Assembly: GCF_037975245.1 (NCBI RefSeq)
Contig: NC_092562.1
Span: 3,962,001-4,022,000, forward strand
DNA from: Apostichopus japonicus
Taxonomy: Eukaryota; Echinodermata; Holothuroidea; Aspidochirotida; Stichopodidae
Length of the DNA: 60,000 bases
Direction of reading: 5' to 3'
The position numbers and the translations under genes are program-made. The stretch's first letter is position 1; every line of letters starts with the position of its first letter. This document shows, piece after piece, positions 59,458 through 60,000 of the stretch. The notes beneath the pieces were generated by a model that saw only the letters and a list, made by a program, of their open reading frames with translations, ran no database searches and was not told the DNA's origin.

Positions 59458-60000
59458 CTGTCGTAATCGATCCTTAATAAGGGACAAAAACTACAAAAGA
59501 TATCTTTGTTGGTGACACATACATAGAAAGGACAATGTAAGAAAGTGACCGCCTCATCTGGATGTTGTAAATGGTCAGAATCGTCAGTGCTTCAATTACT
59601 ACTCCTAATCTTCTTCTTCTACTCTATTTTAAAGTGCAATTTCTTGCACTTAATAATCAAACAATATCACCAAATGTATCATGAATTTATGTAATAAATA
59701 TTTGAAAAGAGATTGCAAGTTATCACTCTTATACATAGGGTACTCCTAAGTACTGTACATTTCTTTCACAAAACTAAGTGAAGGTCGATCTGTGAGTGAA
59801 TATAATGGAAGATTTGAATTAGTCTCAGCCTCTCAGGATTGTGTCGCCATGGAAATTAACTTCATGCAGCCACTATTCCCTTTATGACAACATATGTATG
59901 CCTGAATAGATATAACCCCATACACTTTGTAGCAAGCAAGTAAACAACAATTCTACTGTACCTGGTTTCAGATATTACTGCTTCTAATACCAGATGTACA

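Overview
The window is animal nuclear DNA: AT-rich, with intron-split genes, GT-AG junctions, (TTAGGG)-type telomere-like tracts, and dense transposon, SINE, LINE and minisatellite content. I infer a marine invertebrate, probably a deuterostome such as an echinoderm. This rests on protein resemblance and repeat style only and is not firm. There are no prokaryotic genes, operons or CRISPR arrays.

Three protein genes can be read by joining exons. (1) RIC1, the Rab6 GEF subunit and WD40-like Golgi protein, lies on the minus strand. Eight coding exons run from the ATG at 25485 down to 3383 and cover about the first 291 codons. Phases match at every junction, and the gene continues past the left edge. 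(2) A DYNLT5/TCTEX1D1-type Tctex1 dynein light chain lies on the plus strand. It is complete in three exons from 31207 to 32536 and encodes 177 residues. (3) A UDP-glucuronosyltransferase (UGT) lies on the minus strand from 43134 to about 59457. Its C-terminal half is clear; the 5' part is partial and probably continues to the right. RIC1 and DYNLT5 are head to head across 5.7 kb packed with mobile elements. DYNLT5 and the UGT converge across about 10.6 kb. That gap holds a few exon-like open stretches on the minus strand that I could not assign.

Region by region: 1-25.5 kb is RIC1 introns and exons, with a foldback element (2.5 kb), a hAT-type MITE with an 8-bp target duplication (7 kb), a tRNA-derived SINE (11.2 kb), LINE 3' ends (16 and 18.6 kb) and a G-rich tract (18.5 kb). 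25.5-31.2 kb is the spacer. It contains a MULE-like MITE carrying telomere-like repeats (25.9 kb) and a 2.2-kb TIR element with a perfect 8-bp target duplication (27.1-29.3 kb). A second TIR element with a palindromic GGTACC array is nested inside that one. The spacer also holds a second SINE copy, a small TIR element and a perfect 25-bp hairpin. 31.2-33.2 kb is DYNLT5, followed by a degenerate triple repeat. 33-43 kb is mostly featureless. 43.1-59.5 kb is the UGT, whose 13.7-kb last intron contains a 2.7-kb minisatellite of 100-bp units. Most units carry a pair of p53-family-like half-sites.

The three genes have unrelated roles (Golgi trafficking, dynein transport, xenobiotic or lipid conjugation). 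I see no shared pathway. The most unusual content is the nested transposon and the minisatellite.
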